Positions 36,187 through 47,985 of a stretch of DNA of 64,000 bases are shown here, one piece after another; position 1 is the first letter of the stretch, and every line of letters begins with the position of its first letter. The DNA is from Orientallactaga sibirica. Taxonomy: Eukaryota; Chordata; Mammalia; Rodentia; Dipodidae. The stretch is taken from NCBI GenBank assembly GCA_036365145.1, contig JAEOAD010000052.1:16289501-16353500 (forward strand). Direction: 5' to 3'. The notes below the pieces were generated by a model, which was not told where the DNA came from, made no database searches, and was given only the letters and a program-made list of their open reading frames with translations. The position numbers were made by a program, and so were the translations under genes.

Positions 36187-36550
36187 TATATTAGTTACTT
36201 TTATCATCCCTGTGACTAAACCTGGCAAGAAACAATTTAAGAGAAGAAAGATAATTTTGGCTCATGATTTGATTAGATATAGCCCATCATGGCAGGGAAC
36301 GTACGACAGCAGACAATCCATGGTGATAGGAGCATCAGCTGGAACTCTGATTCCTCACAATTTGGTGGAGCAGGAAGAAGACAGAACAGGAAATGGGGCG
36401 CAGGTATAAACCTGAAGGCCTGCCCCTTTAGATACCTACTTCCTCCACTAGGCCCCATCCCAAAGGTTCGTCTCCCAAAACAACATCAACAGCTGGGGAT
36501 CAAATGTTCAAACACATAAGACTGTGAGGGATATTTTACATTTAAACCAT
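36187..36550. repeat. Dispersed repeat X
   Basis: It runs from ttagttacttttatcatccc through agcccatcatggcagggaac to atttaaaccatgac. Same layout as 51601-52150. Confidence 0.55.
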
Positions 36551-36584
36551 GACCTCTGAGGCCACTGGGGACACTGCTATGGTC

Positions 36585-36782
36585 ATTTTTTAAATATTTA
36601 TTTATTTGAGAGACAGAAGAAAGAGAGAGAGAATGAATAGGCCTCCTACCATTGCCAATGATCTCCAGATGCATGTACCACTTTGTATATTTGGCTTTAC
36701 ATGGGTACTGGTAAATTGAACATGAGATGAACAGGCTTTGCAAGCAAGTGCTTTTAACCACTGAGCCATCTTTCTATTCCCT
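36585..36782 (-). repeat. Diverged DIP-type SINE
   Basis: Reverse copy ending ccactgagccatctttct. Confidence 0.8.
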
Positions 36783-37219
36783 GATGTGGATATTTGGTGG
36801 TAGTCTGTGGGCAGGCCAGAGAAAAAGAGAGTAAACATATAGCTGTGAAAGGCTCAGGCTTATTTACCAGGAGGAGGATTGGAGTGGAAGTTGAGAACTG
36901 TAAACACTGCTACTAGCTCAGACATGAAACAACTGAGCAATCTTGACTGAGTCATTTCATTTTTCTGGGAATCAGTTTTTCATTGTGAAAAACGAAGACT
37001 TGAGAAAGATCATCTCTGATGTCCTGTGCTCTTTTTTTGTTTCCAGTTCTATCTGGGATAGTCATGAGGCTCTGCTCAAATTCTGCTTTTCACTAGGTAA
37101 TGTCCCCTTAGCACAGCTGGGACATCTGGACTTCTCAAAAGTAATCAAAATGAAAGAAATGTTGCCAATTTTCTGTCTCTAGTTGAGTTCATTGTGTTGT
37201 GATAGCAAAGAATTATTAA

Positions 37220-38140
37220 AGTGACAAAAGAAGGGCAAGCAGTTTTATTGAAGAAAGAAATATAAAATAACAGAAGCTCTCTACATTAGCAGAGAGGAGA
37301 CCCAGATATGTTGCCTACTGAAAAGTGAAAGAAAAATAAGATTCTACAAAGAGTGAGATCAGCATGGGTTAAAGGGGATAAGCATAGGTAATTAAGAGAG
37401 ATTTAAATGAGTGTAGCCTCTATTTTGGCCAAAGACTAGTGGGAGCTTCTCATTGGAGTCCATGATCTTGGTCTCTGTAGGATTCTAACTTGATTCCCAG
37501 TACTAGCTATTGGGTTCCTTTGTACTGAGCTAATCTCTTTGTCAATTAGAGAGCCTTTGGTTACCCACATAGGTTGGGTGCCACTATTGCACAGGTGTGC
37601 ACATCTTGTTAGGCTGGTTGATTTCATATAGCAGTGTCCCCTTCACAACATTGTTGGCCATTTTCCCCCAGCAGCTCATGTAGTGCTTTCCAGCACTATA
37701 CAGACTAACCATCTGGGAACTGGCTTCCTTCCAGATTCCAGCCAGACCTCTCAATGTTCTGTGTTGGCAGCAAAAGTAAAAAGCTCTTGGCAACAGCAAG
37801 GGTTCCCAAGAAAATGGGTTGCCAAAATGGAGACCTTATTTAGGGTTTTTATATGTTGGAGAACAAAGAAGGTAGTTTGGTTTAAAGGAAAGCCCACCAC
37901 TATGGATAGGGTCCTCAGTTTGATCTGAGTTTTTTCCCCTTATTACGTTTAGACATTACATGGAATGGGAGGAAGTGGGTCGGCTTTGTTGCCTGCAATA
38001 ATCTGTATCCCTGAATTTTCCTGTTGGGGTTAGAAGTTGGTGCCCACAAATTCTCTTTATCAGGAGATTCCAGTTGGATTTCTGGGTTGACATCTTGACT
38101 ATAGTTTGTTCCCACAGGATATTCTCTTGGATGTCACTAG
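37220..38140 (-). mobile_element. L1 3' region (antisense)
   Basis: 37310-37830 aligns with 490-1000. Shared words include ccactattgcac/acactattgctc and cagcagctcatgtagtgctt/cagtagctcatgtagtgctt. The text recalls the rodent Lx 3'UTR. Edges are approximate. Confidence 0.6.
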
Positions 38141-38559
38141 TTTTTGTCAGGGCATGTAGATATTCTTGTTCATCTAGGCCTGTGATCCTGATTAGCTACA
38201 GATGAAATGGGGGCTGCCTTGATACTAATTCCTATCAGAAACAAAGAAATCTTGAGAAGCTAGCAAATACACCATGAAAGGCTTGATGCATCATCACTAC
38301 TTTGCTTGCACATATAGACATCTCTATTTCCACATCACTTCTCCTGTTTAATTCAGGCCACCCATCTTCTCATGTCCTCACATATCAATGAGTAGAATCA
38401 TGCTACAACCAAACACTTATGATCCCAAATGACCCAATATACAAAGTTTTCTTTTAAAAATTGATGCATCCTCAGAAAAGTGGCTATCTCTGACATACCC
38501 CAAAGGTTTGCCCAAATGTTTAAATTAACTGACAAAGAGTTTTAAAGCAGCTATTAAAC

Positions 38560-39021
38560 TGTCTTAGGTTCTTTGAGGAACAGAAGCAGTGGGAAAAGGA
38601 GGAAGATAGGAAGAGACAGACGGACAGTCAGAGAGAGAATTTTTGACTACAGGAACTGACTTATAGTCTTACATGGTTATGGTGACCAAAAGTCTCATGA
38701 TCTTCATTCAGTCTGTAAGCAGGGTGAAAGGAAATCTGGTGACTTTATTCAGTCCAAAGTCTGGGAAGCCAAGAGCACTGATGTCCAAGGACAGGAGAAC
38801 AGAACTAGTGAGCCTTTCCCTGTGTTCTGTTCTATTGGGCCTCCCATGGATTAGATGATGCCCACCTACATTAATAAGAATGATCTTGTTTAGTCAATTT
38901 ACTAATTCAAATGCTAATCAGTTCTGGAAATTTCCTCACAGACACACCCAGAAATAGTAATTTGTTTCTATCTGGGCATTCCTTAGCCCAGTCAAGTTGA
39001 CATATAAAATTAAGCATCACA
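38560..39021 (+). mobile_element. Solo LTR, MLT2/ERVL-like
   Basis: Starts TGTCTTAGGTTC and ends GCATCACA, 462 bp. Internal blocks gattagatgatgcccaccta and gacacacccagaaatagtaa match from memory an old mammalian ERVL-type LTR. No clean 5-bp duplication is visible. Confidence 0.6.
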
Positions 39022-39121
39022 ATAACCATGCCTAATAAAGAAAAAGAATATATGCACATAAAAAATTAAAAGATACAACATCCCAGGAGAGAAATACAAA
39101 CCAGAGAAGGAATTAAATAGA

Positions 39122-39418
39122 CAGGCATGTTGGTAAAGGCCTCTAAGTCCCAGATGCTAAAAGAATGAGATAGGAGGATCACAAGTTCATGGCTTGTCTG
39201 GAGTATAGAGTGAGTTCAAGGCCAGCCTGGGTGGCTTAGCAAGACTGTGTTTCACAGTCAAAAATAATTAAAAGGGCCGGGCGTGGTGGCGCATGCCTTT
39301 AATCCCAGCACTCGGGAGGCAGAGGTAGGAGGATTGCCATGAGTTCGAGGCCACCCTGAGACTACATAGTGAATTCCAGGTCAGCCTGAGCTAAAGTGAG
39401 ACCCTACCTCGAAAAAAA
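39122..39418 (+). repeat. Old B1 followed by younger B1-type SINE
   Basis: 39122-39255 is diverged. 39275-39418 is a near-consensus copy (gccgggcgtggtggcgcatg). Confidence 0.88.
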
Positions 39419-40127
39419 CAAAAAATAATTAAAAGGGCTAAGGTAGACTAAAAGGGCTCACTGGAGGAGCACCTGTCTAACATGCATAAAGCCCAACTTT
39501 CAATCACCAGTACTAAACCAAAGTGAACATACATACACACACACACACACTTGAAATGAAAAATCACTAGATGGGCTTAACAGAATTAATATGACAGAGA
39601 AGTCAGTAAACTTGAAGAAAAACCAATAGAAATAACCCAAACGATAGAGAACAAATTTGAGAGAATTAAAGAACAAGGCCTTGGGAAGATGTAGAGATAG
39701 AAAGATCTAACATAAATTAGTTGACCCAATTGGAGTCTCAGAAGGAAAGGACAGAAAAGATATTTGAAGAAGTAGCCACCCCAAATGTCCTAAATTTGGC
39801 ACAAGACACACATTTTCAGTGAATTCCAAACAACAGAAGTAAATAAAATCACATAAAATCATTGGCTCAGCAGTTCTATTGTGTGTGTATGTGGGTTCCA
39901 CCAAGCCTTCTTCCTTCCTTATTTCAAGCAGTCCAGAGCATCTCCAGGGAGTTCCCACGGTTTCCCAGGAGTTGTAGCCTACTAGTCGCTGTTGTTCTGC
40001 ATGATAGTCCATCACATGTGGCAAGTGTGCTGACGGAAGTCCCTGTCGTGCTCTCTTGGACAAGACATCTCTTCTAGGAGGATGCCCAGCTCAGTGTTCA
40101 TGACTCAGCTGACAGTGTTTAGTTGCA

Positions 40128-40405
40128 GGTCTGGAGAGATGGTTCAATGGGTAAAGTCCTTGCCTTACAAGCATGAGGATCTGATTTCAGTTCCCCAGCA
40201 ACTACATAAAATGCCAGGCATGCTGGCACACACTTGTAATGCTAGTGCTGGAAAGGCAAAGATAAAGAATACTTGGGGTTCACTGCTTAGCTAGTCCAGT
40301 TGAACCAGTGAGCTCTAAATTCCATAAAAGACCCTGTCTAAAAGTGGAAAGTAACTGTGGAAGACACCTGACATCAACCTCTGACCCACACGAACATGTA
40401 CCCCC
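40128..40405 (+). repeat. B4-type SINE
   Basis: Head gtctggagagatggttcaat, B1-like middle and CA-rich end cccccacacacatac. Confidence 0.75.
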
Positions 40406-40504
40406 ACACACATACTTCCACACACATGAATAGGCATATACCACACACAGAGAAAAAAAAAAGTGCTCAGGTTTCATGCCCCAGAAGCTTCCCACTAGAA
40501 AAGC

Positions 40505-40800
40505 AACTAACAGGGGTGGCAGGGCATTGCTCTTCCATTGTTGGGTAATAAGTTACCCAAAGCTCAAAGACTTTAGGTGCTTTGCATTTGCAGTCTCACA
40601 GTGTCTGTGAGTTAAGAGTTCTAGGCATGGCCTAATTGGGTCCATCCACTTAGTGTCATAAAGCTTCAAATTTTGGACAAGCTACCTTCTTAACTTGCTT
40701 GGCTGGGGGAGACTACTAACAAGTTCCTTTGGGCTATTGGCAGAATGTAGTTTCTGTGTCCATAGGACTTTTGGCCCCTGGCTATGGACTGGAGACTACC
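40505..40800. repeat. Ancient dispersed repeat, class unresolved
   Basis: The phrases ttgttgggtaataagttacc and agtctcacagtgtctgtgag recall old mammalian LTR or DNA-element text. Subfamily not determined. Confidence 0.4.
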
Positions 40801-40804
40801 TTCA

Positions 40805-41707
40805 GTTTACAGAGATATGTTCCTTCTATTTCCGCTCTCTTTGGACTTTTACCATAAAGGGATAGTGGATTTTGTCAAATGCCTTTTCTGTGTCTATTGA
40901 GATGGTCAAGTGATTTTTGTTCTTCAGTCTATTTATACATTTGTGTATGTTGAACCATCCCTGCCTCTCTGGGATAAAGCCTACTTGTTTGGGGTATGAT
41001 CTTTCTGATATATTCTTGTATTCTGCTTGCCAATATTTTGTTGAGAATTTTTGCATCTATATTCCTGAAGGAGATTGGTCTGCAATTTTCATTGTTCTTT
41101 GTCTGGGTTTGGTATCAGAGTGATGCTGGTTTCGTAGAAGGAGTTTGGTAGAATCCTTTTACCCTTATGTTTTGTGGAAAAGTTTGAGAAGCATTGATGT
41201 TAATTCTTCCATGAAAGCCTAGTAAAATTTACTAGCAAATCCATCTGGGCCTGGACTTTTTTAGTTTGGAAAGGTGATTAATCAGTATAAAGTGAACTTC
41301 TTTTATCTTTCCTCACTAATGTTGGTTTGAAGTCTACCTGCTTGTTTCCTAGGCCCATATGCTTGAAATACCATTTTCCATCCTTTCACCCTAAGATAGT
41401 GTCTGTCTTTTATGGAGAGGTGAGTTTCTTGGAGGCAATAAACAGAAGAGTCCTGCCTTTTAATTCAATCTGCAAGCCTGTGTCTTTTTAATAAATATAT
41501 TTTATTTATTTATTTGAGAAATTGAGAGAGAGAGAGAAAGAGATTGAGAGGGAGAATGGGCAAGCCAGGGCCTCCAGCCACTGCAAGCAAGCTCCAGAGG
41601 CGTGTGCCACCTTGTACATCTGACTTATGTGAGTCCTGGGGACCCAGGGTCCTTTGGCCTGTGTCTTTTGATTGGGGAATTGAGGCCATTGATATTGAGT
41701 TATTATT
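40805..41707 (-). mobile_element. L1 ORF2 fragment
   Basis: The minus strand encodes [20 protein letters not shown], the conserved entry to the L1 reverse transcriptase domain (NNH...SIDAEKAFDKIQ in active L1s), preceded by a [18 protein letters not shown] segment. The frame is open for only 76 codons, then broken. A 5'-truncated DIP SINE interrupts it. Confidence 0.85.
41489..41656 (-). repeat. DIP-type SINE, 5'-truncated, in L1
   Basis: Flanked by gcctgtgtctttt at 41476-41488 and 41657-41669, a perfect 13-bp duplication. The tRNA-like head is missing, which indicates premature end of reverse transcription. Confidence 0.92.
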
Positions 41708-41708
41708 G

Positions 41709-41847
41709 GGGCTGGAGGGATGGCTTAGTGGTTAAGGTGCTAGCCTGCAAAGCCAAAGAACCCCAGGTTTGATTCCCCAGGGCCCATGTAATCCAGGCAA
41801 CATATTCAAAGTTGTGATTAATTTTTTTTTTGTCCACCAAAAAAAAA

Positions 41848-41891
<44 letters not shown>

Positions 41892-41893
41892 AA
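41709..41893 (+). repeat. DIP-type SINE, head only, plus (GAAA)n
   Basis: Head gggctggagggatggcttag to ggcccatgtaatccag, then unrelated sequence and an A/(GAAA)n tract (41839-41893). Confidence 0.75.
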
Positions 41894-42120
41894 ACAACAA
41901 AACAAAGCACCAGTCCTCAGGTTCAATGAAGAAAGCCCAGCTACACATAAGCTAATCAAGAGCAGTGTGCTGCTTGGCTCAGGAGGCTGCAGACATCCTA
42001 ATAACTAGTATTTGGAATAATCCTTATAGTGTTACAGTGTCAGGAACAACCTTTCATTTCTCTTCACACCACTGGTTCTCTTTGTATACCTGGGTCTTCT
42101 CCTCTTCAGTAAAGTCATTT

Positions 42121-42168
42121 AAAAATTTTTTAAAATTTATTTATTTGAGAGCGACAGACAGTGAGAGA

Positions 42169-42207
<39 letters not shown>

Positions 42208-42362
42208 GGCACACCAGGGCCTCCAGCCACTACAAACGAACTCCAGATGCATGTGCCCCCTTGTGCATCTGGCTTACATGGGTACTGGGGAATCGCGCCT
42301 CGAACCAGGGTTCTTAGGCTTCACAAGCAAGCGCTTAACCACTGAGCCATCTCTCCAGCCCG
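42121..42362 (-). repeat. DIP-type SINE with target duplication
   Basis: Flanks gtaaagtcattt (42109-42120) and gtaaagccattt (42363-42374). Contains a (GA)n of 34 bp. Confidence 0.92.
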
Positions 42363-42379
42363 GTAAAGCCATTTTTTTT

Positions 42380-42827
42380 CTTTTTTAAAAATTATTTATG
42401 TATATACTCAGTGCGTACTGAGCTATTAGCACATCTTGGTACCATCCTTACCCTCCTCTCTGTCCTCCTGCCTCCGAAGGGACCCTCCTTGTGAGGGATG
42501 CCAGTTATCCCCATGGGGATTGTGGGTTGTGCATTGTAGGGGGTAGCCATCAGTTATGGGGAAGAGGCAATGTCTCTGTGCATAATGTCCCAACTTGTGG
42601 CTCTAACAATCTTTCCACCCCCTCTTCCGTGAATTTCTCTGATCCATGTTGGGTTCATTTTAGGTCTACTTCAGTGATGAGGTCTTGGGAACCTCTGTGT
42701 CTCTGTATCTCTGGTTTGGTAGGAGTTGAGTGTCCTCTGTGTCTATCTCCTTCACCCTTGTGCTGATACCAGGTTCACCAAGAAAGCAGCACTCTTGCTC
42801 ATTTCCCTAATTACTCCATGGTTTTAG
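42380..42827 (-). mobile_element. L1 3'UTR, abutting the SKP1 copy
   Basis: This segment aligns by eye with 90-520 and 50222-50533: shared pieces include the equivalents of tcttccaccccctcttc, the cttcagtgatgag block and the tgcattgtaggg block. The left edge is AT-rich, the reversed 3' tail. It joins SKP1 at about 42828, where both sequences share a CAGCT. Confidence 0.7.
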
Positions 42828-43325
42828 CTGAAATCATTTTTGATATTGAAAGTTTTGTGAATCTCCTCAGGAGTCTTCCCTCAGTCATATTGGCAACAGT
42901 CTTGCATGTAACATCCAGCAAACCCTTGATGTCTAAGTAGTTTGCAGCCAGAATAAGTTCACAAATTGTTCCTTGGTCAACTTTCAGGAGTTCTTGGTCC
43001 CACACAGGGATGTCATCTGTCCACTTCTCTTTGTGCTCATTATCCTCAGGAAGAGGAAGGTCATTCTTTTGGTGGGTGCACCACTCATTGACCTTGTTTA
43101 GCATTGCTGAATTAACATCATCATCTCCTTCGTCATCCATTCCTAAATCTCCCAACATGGTCTTGATGGCCACAGATTGGCAATTTCTACATCAACTTCA
43201 AATATCACTCCATCATAACTCTGCAACTTAATTGAAGGCATGGTATTCAGTCTCAGCACCACAGGCCAAAGGCTGACAGCAATGATGAGGTGTCCACACA
43301 GATAAGAGAAAGATGGACAACAAGG
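42828..43325 (-). pseudogene. SKP1: SKP1 processed pseudogene, 3'-truncated, embedded in L1 sequence
   Basis: The minus strand starts [20 protein letters not shown] at 43241, the N-terminus of SKP1, the SCF ubiquitin-ligase adaptor. It has no introns. A 4-bp deletion after EVDVEIA shifts the frame. The second frame carries [15 protein letters not shown] and then lacks six codons of the Pro-rich linker. It continues with [25 protein letters not shown] and [21 protein letters not shown] 1-bp deletion after VANM shifts the frame again, and similarity ends at the FNIKNDF equivalent near 42830, about 25 codons short of the SKP1 end. There is no SKP1 3'UTR or poly(A). About 85 bp upstream of the ATG look like SKP1 5'UTR. 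The copy is dead. Both flanks are L1 in the same orientation (see findings). Confidence 0.9.
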
Positions 43326-44017
43326 CACTCTTCTTTGATTTCTTTGAACAGAGTTATAATCATTTTTTTGAAGTCTTTCTCAGGCATTTCATCTAAATCA
43401 GTCTCACTGGAGGTCATTTCTGGTGGATTTATAATTTTTGGTGGCACTATATTGTCTTGATTTTTTTGTGTTTCTTGTATTGTAATGTAGAGATTTTTGC
43501 ATTTTGGGTTAATTTGATGCTTAGGTTTTCTAATTATCTGTAGTATTCTTAGATGTGTGACTCTGACGTTATATATCTTCCAGGTAGGAGCTTAAGGTGC
43601 CAGGTGTGGCTCTTAAATGACTCTCAGAGTAACAGCAAAAGTGAACCTAGGTTTTGTATTTGCCTGCTATGTGAGTATTCTAGTAGGCTGAGTGGAGAAA
43701 ATACAGGCAAATTCTAAAATTCAACTGAACAATATACACATTCAATCAAAACCAGCATGGAGTATTTATGTAAGAGTGGGTATTAAAACAAACACATCAT
43801 CTAACAAAGTCAAAGCCACTTAGGATGTGTGTTGTCCCCACACCCTTAATCTTGTCAACTAGGAGGCTGAGATTTCTGGTCTGCAAAGGGTTCCAGGTCA
43901 ATCTGTGGTTAAGTGTGACCCTGCCCCACAAATGACAGAAGAAGAGACCAAGGCTGTATAAATCAGGAAGCAACAAAGGACAGCCCCAAAATATAGCTTA
44001 TTTCAGAATGGTAAATC

Positions 44018-44175
44018 CGGAGCCAGGCATGGTGGTGCATGCCCAGTGCTCGGGAGGCAGAGGTAGGAGGATTGCTGTGAGTTCAAGGCCACCCTGAGAC
44101 TACATAGTTAATTCCAGGTTAGCCTGGGCTGGAGTGAGACCCTACCTTGAAAAACAAAAAAAAAAAAAAAAAAAA
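44018..44175 (+). repeat. B1-type SINE in L1 5'UTR
   Basis: Flanked by agaatggtaaatc (44005-44017) and agaatggcaaatc (44176-44188). It lacks part of the left arm (gtggtgcatgcccagtgctc). Confidence 0.92.
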
Positions 44176-44261
44176 AGAATGGCAAATCTGACCATCCATC
44201 AGAACCCATAACTTGCTCTGACATGGAAGATGTGATTAGCACTTCAAATTCAGGCCTACAG

Positions 44262-44345
44262 CCTGGGCAAGAGTGAGACCCTACCTTGAAAAACAAAAAC
44301 AAAAAACAAAAAACAAAAAACAAAAAACAAAAAACAAAAAACAAA
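44262..44345 (+). repeat. B1 right-end fragment with (CAAAAAA)n
   Basis: Begins agcctgggcaagagtgagac and ends in a regular CAAAAAA tandem tail. Confidence 0.85.
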
Positions 44346-45261
44346 TGCAGGCCTATATACCAGGCTTTTTTGGTGGGTACTAACCTGGTGTAAGTAGGTC
44401 CTGTTACCTTTTGGGATGGCTTTGGTCTCAGCTATTCAGCATTTCTGCTTGGGTCCTTCTTTACTAGGCTGTAGGCTCAGGTAGGCTGGCTGGGTCAGTG
44501 GCTTCTATGGTCACCAGTGCTGTGTGCTCTGTGCTGTGTGCTGTGTGCTGTGCAGCTGAGCTTTCTTCTCCAGGTCTCCAGTGGTTGCCAACGCTGGTGG
44601 TGGGAAGGTTGTGGAGGGTGCCTGAAGTTGTACCAGAGCTGCGTGGCTGGTCCCCACGGTCTTCTTCCTTATGAGCCACTCAGCTGGTCCCTGCTGACTT
44701 CCCCTTCAGGTTTCTTGCATTTGCAAGGAAGCTGGTGTGAGGTGAAATCCTTTCACCTGGTTTCTTCTATGGTTCAGGTCGCCTTTGCCTGCTTCTGTGT
44801 CCTCCAGAAGCTCTGGGTCTCTCCTACTTCTGTGCTGGGGTTGATTATTTCTCATACACCTTCACTTTTTTGTAGAAGAGTGTGTTTTGTTGTTTTCTGC
44901 TTATTTACCCCCTAGGCTGCTTTGGTGTGACTCCTACACCACCATCTTACCCAGAAGTCACTCCAGACATATTTTTATCCATGAGAACAGACTCCATTCC
45001 TGTATATGGAGTATGTCTACCACCAATAGCATGGACCTCTTGAGAAAAGTAAAGCAGGTTTCCTAAGGGCCTAGAATATAGCTGGAAAGCCATCAGGAAG
45101 CCAGGAGGTAACTCTTGCACCTCTGCTTTTCTCAGTGAATCTCCTGTTTCTCAGATATGATTCTTATATTCTGTGTCCATGGGCCAAAGATGACTTCCAT
45201 GGTCTCCACATGGCCCATGAACCCCACAGTGAGCACCTCACCACAAGCACATGTTTCTTCC

Positions 45262-45271
45262 TTCCTTCCTT

Positions 45272-45302
<31 letters not shown>
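45262..45302. repeat. (TTCC)n/poly(T)
   Basis: Simple repeat; the overlapping frame is an artefact. Confidence 0.9.
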
Positions 45303-45305
<3 letters not shown>

Positions 45306-45473
45306 TAAATGCTTGCTAGCTCAACCAAGCTACCCTGTGTTGGGTGACCAGCCTTGCCCAGTCACCTACAACCAATAAAAACAAATAAAGAGAAGCAAAA
45401 TCATGTAGACAAACATGGCCCCAGAGATTACACAGTTGAGAATGGGGACACTTCTCAGAGACAGATGTCTGGA

Positions 45474-45620
45474 GCCAGGTGTGATCCATGCCAAGAATCC
45501 CAGCACTTGGTGGGGGGAGAGGGGAGGGAGGTGGAAGCAAATTGATCATGAATTCAAGGTCATCCTTGGATATAGCAAGTTCAAGGCCATCTTGGGCTAC
45601 ATGAAACACTGTTTCAGATA
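45474..45620 (+). repeat. Old B1-type SINE
   Basis: It has gaatcccagcacttggtggg and caaggccatcttgggctaca. Confidence 0.7.
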
Positions 45621-45649
45621 ACTGAAGGAAGAAGAGAGAGAGAGAGAGT

Positions 45650-47530
45650 GTTTGCTCTGCTGTCTTCTCATGGTTCCCTAAGCCAAACTGATAGAGGAAC
45701 AGAAATGTCCAAACCCTTCAGTAGATAGAAGAGCAGCAGATGTCTTCCAGACACAAGAGCTAATCACATTCACATCAAAACAGAGAATCTTCTCAGTCCT
45801 GAGAAGCCAGACTGCATGTGTGGGTCCATGTTAGGGACCAGACACCTCCTAGCCTCCCAGTGTCCTCATGTCTTCCTCCATCATTCTCCAGGCCCCTCAG
45901 TACATCTTTTTTCTCACCTTGCAACTCACAAAAATAGAAGTTCAATATTTCCATGTAAGTCAGACATGCAAGCAGATGCCTGGGGTCAAGTGCAGGTTTC
46001 ATTCTATGTGCCTAGACAAATCTGAACTCTCTTAGGTTCTCAAGATTTGTACTTACATAGCTGTCAGCTCAATGAGAGATGGAGCGTGGGGATTCCTGCA
46101 CCTGCATCTGGTGTATGAAGATGCTCAGGAAGTCTAAGGTAGTGACTCATAAAGAAGGAAGAAGAATAAAAAGAGAGGAAGCAGATAGAGGAGAAGGTGT
46201 TGGTAATGATCATGGTAGTGATTCATAGCACAAGTTCAAAGACCCAAATCAACACCCTCACTCTTATAACCTCAAGCTCTGCCCAGGGACTAGTAATATC
46301 AGCACTTCCTAGAAACCTATTAGAGAGATGGACCCTCAGACCCTACCAATACCTTTTGAATCAGATCTTCCCCAGAAGAAAGTCTAGGAAGGAGTGCTTT
46401 ACCCTCCTGGCTCCAAAACTTGGCTGCATACTCAATCACCTGGGAATTAAAACAAAATAGAAGCAGAGGTGTTTGGGCCCCACTTCAGAGACTTAATGTA
46501 ATGATATTGGGTACATCCTGGGCATTGAGCCCTTATAATGTTTCCTGAGTGTTTCTAATAGGCAGCAGAATTTGGGAACCATTGCTCCAGCTCACTACAT
46601 TAGTTAGGATCGCATTCAGTAACATGTTAAAAAAAAAAAAAAAAAAAGGTTTCAAGTAAGACACCTCAGAGCTGGGGCGATTGCTCCAGGAAGTAATCAG
46701 GGGTCCAAGTTCCTTTACACTCCCTAATTTGTGAACTCATCACCTGGGACCATTGTTCTTTTGATCACAAAATGGCTTCTGTGCCCACAGACATCTTATC
46801 TTCATTATCATAGACAGAAAAAAAGGGATGGAGGAAGTATAAGGAAAAAATATATATATCCAAAGACACAAATGAATCAACTCTCCTCTTACAAGCTTTC
46901 TTGGAACTCCACCAAGCAACTTCAGTTTATATTTCACGCGAGAATAATGTCATATAGCCACCTATAACTGCAAGTGATACAGGAAGGTGGACACATTTTC
47001 AGCAGAGCATATGTCATTCTAGACAAGAACTGTAGTGAGAATGGCTATTGGTCAGCAAGACTAGTACACCTCCCTGAAACTTACCTCCTGGGCTCCAGTT
47101 TCTGTTTTGAAGGACATTTTGGATTTTCTACTGATTAATTTCTCATCCCTCCACACCTGGAGAAATTCATCATCTGTTGGAGACTGGTGGTCCTAACCAC
47201 ACTTTCCTGTTCTCATCAGCACAGCCTCTACCAGCTATGAATACCCCAAGCAGAGAGCCAATGGTGGGTCTTATTGCACCTTCCTGAGACTTGACAATAA
47301 CCACAGGGATGCTAGTGGCTTTGTGAGACAAGGGAAAAAGCCCAGTTCCCATGGGGCTTGCAGTGAAATTAGGCCCTCTCCCTCACCAATGGGCTGATTT
47401 TTATAGCAGTACTTTGTAAATAGCAAGGCATGAGGAGGGTGATGGGAAGAGCGCCATAAAGGGCTGATGGCTAAACCCTGTCTCTAACAGCTCTTTATCC
47501 TTCTATTATTGGGAAGCAGCAAGAAGAAGG
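45650..47530. other. Intron with little recognisable content
   Basis: A poly(A) run lies near 46630. Otherwise no feature is supported. Confidence 0.5.
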
Positions 47531-47538
47531 CCCTATCT

Positions 47539-47985
47539 TGTATGGCACAATACAGGTCAGGTCCTAGACAGGCTGCCTGCTAGTATGCATGGCACAGTGC
47601 AGGTCGGGCCCTAGCCAGGCTCCCTGCTAGAAGAAACCAGGAAGTGGCTTCTGTGGACATGGCATCCTGCACAGGCCTGGCGTGACAATAGCTATAGTCC
47701 CATGCTCGCGAGCAACCTGCTGGGAGATGATCTGCCTGGAGACAGGCTGTCATTGGTCACAAGAAAAGAACTACCCCATACAACGATTGGCCAGCCAAAC
47801 CCTTAAAACCCCCTATACTCCCTTGAATAAACGAGTTTGCAGCAGCTCGCCCTCTGCCTGCTTCCACCCAACTCCCGGAGTCTGTGTCATGACTCCATGC
47901 TTCTCACCCCCTACTTGGCAGAGACCCTGCAGTCCCTCCTGGGCTAGTCCTAGGAGGGACCCCAATACCATCTCCCCTCTAAGTA
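47539..47985 (+). mobile_element. Probable solo LTR with duplicated U3 segment
   Basis: An LTR-like order is visible: a tandem 47-bp duplication (47539-47585 and 47586-47632), a block ttaaaaccccctatactccc, then AATAAA at about 47826, then a C/T-rich R-U5 (cttccacccaactcccggag, gtgtcatgactccatgc). A TG...CA boundary pair with a clear target duplication was not found, so the edges are approximate. No retroviral gene adjoins. Confidence 0.55.

Larger units (their letters stand above)
43326..44992 (-). mobile_element. L1 5'UTR and start of ORF1, joined to the SKP1 copy
   Basis: The minus strand from about 44990 begins with a typical L1 5' end (acttctgggtaagatggtgg, then tgtaggag). Near the other end it encodes NPPEMTSSETDLDEMPEKDF and KKMIITLFKEIKEE, the conserved coiled-coil entry of L1 ORF1p. 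The ORF1 similarity stops at about 43326, where SKP1 sequence starts. The stretch was later interrupted by a B1 (44018-44175). Position of the 5' end is approximate. Confidence 0.7.

Noticed and set aside
40826..41056. Host reverse transcriptase-like gene
   Set aside because: It is a broken L1 ORF2 fragment of 76 codons.
41703..42008. Frames through 41.7-42.0 kb rich in Phe-Leu-Ser or Lys-Glu-Arg
   Set aside because: Artefacts of (GAAA)n and a DIP fragment.
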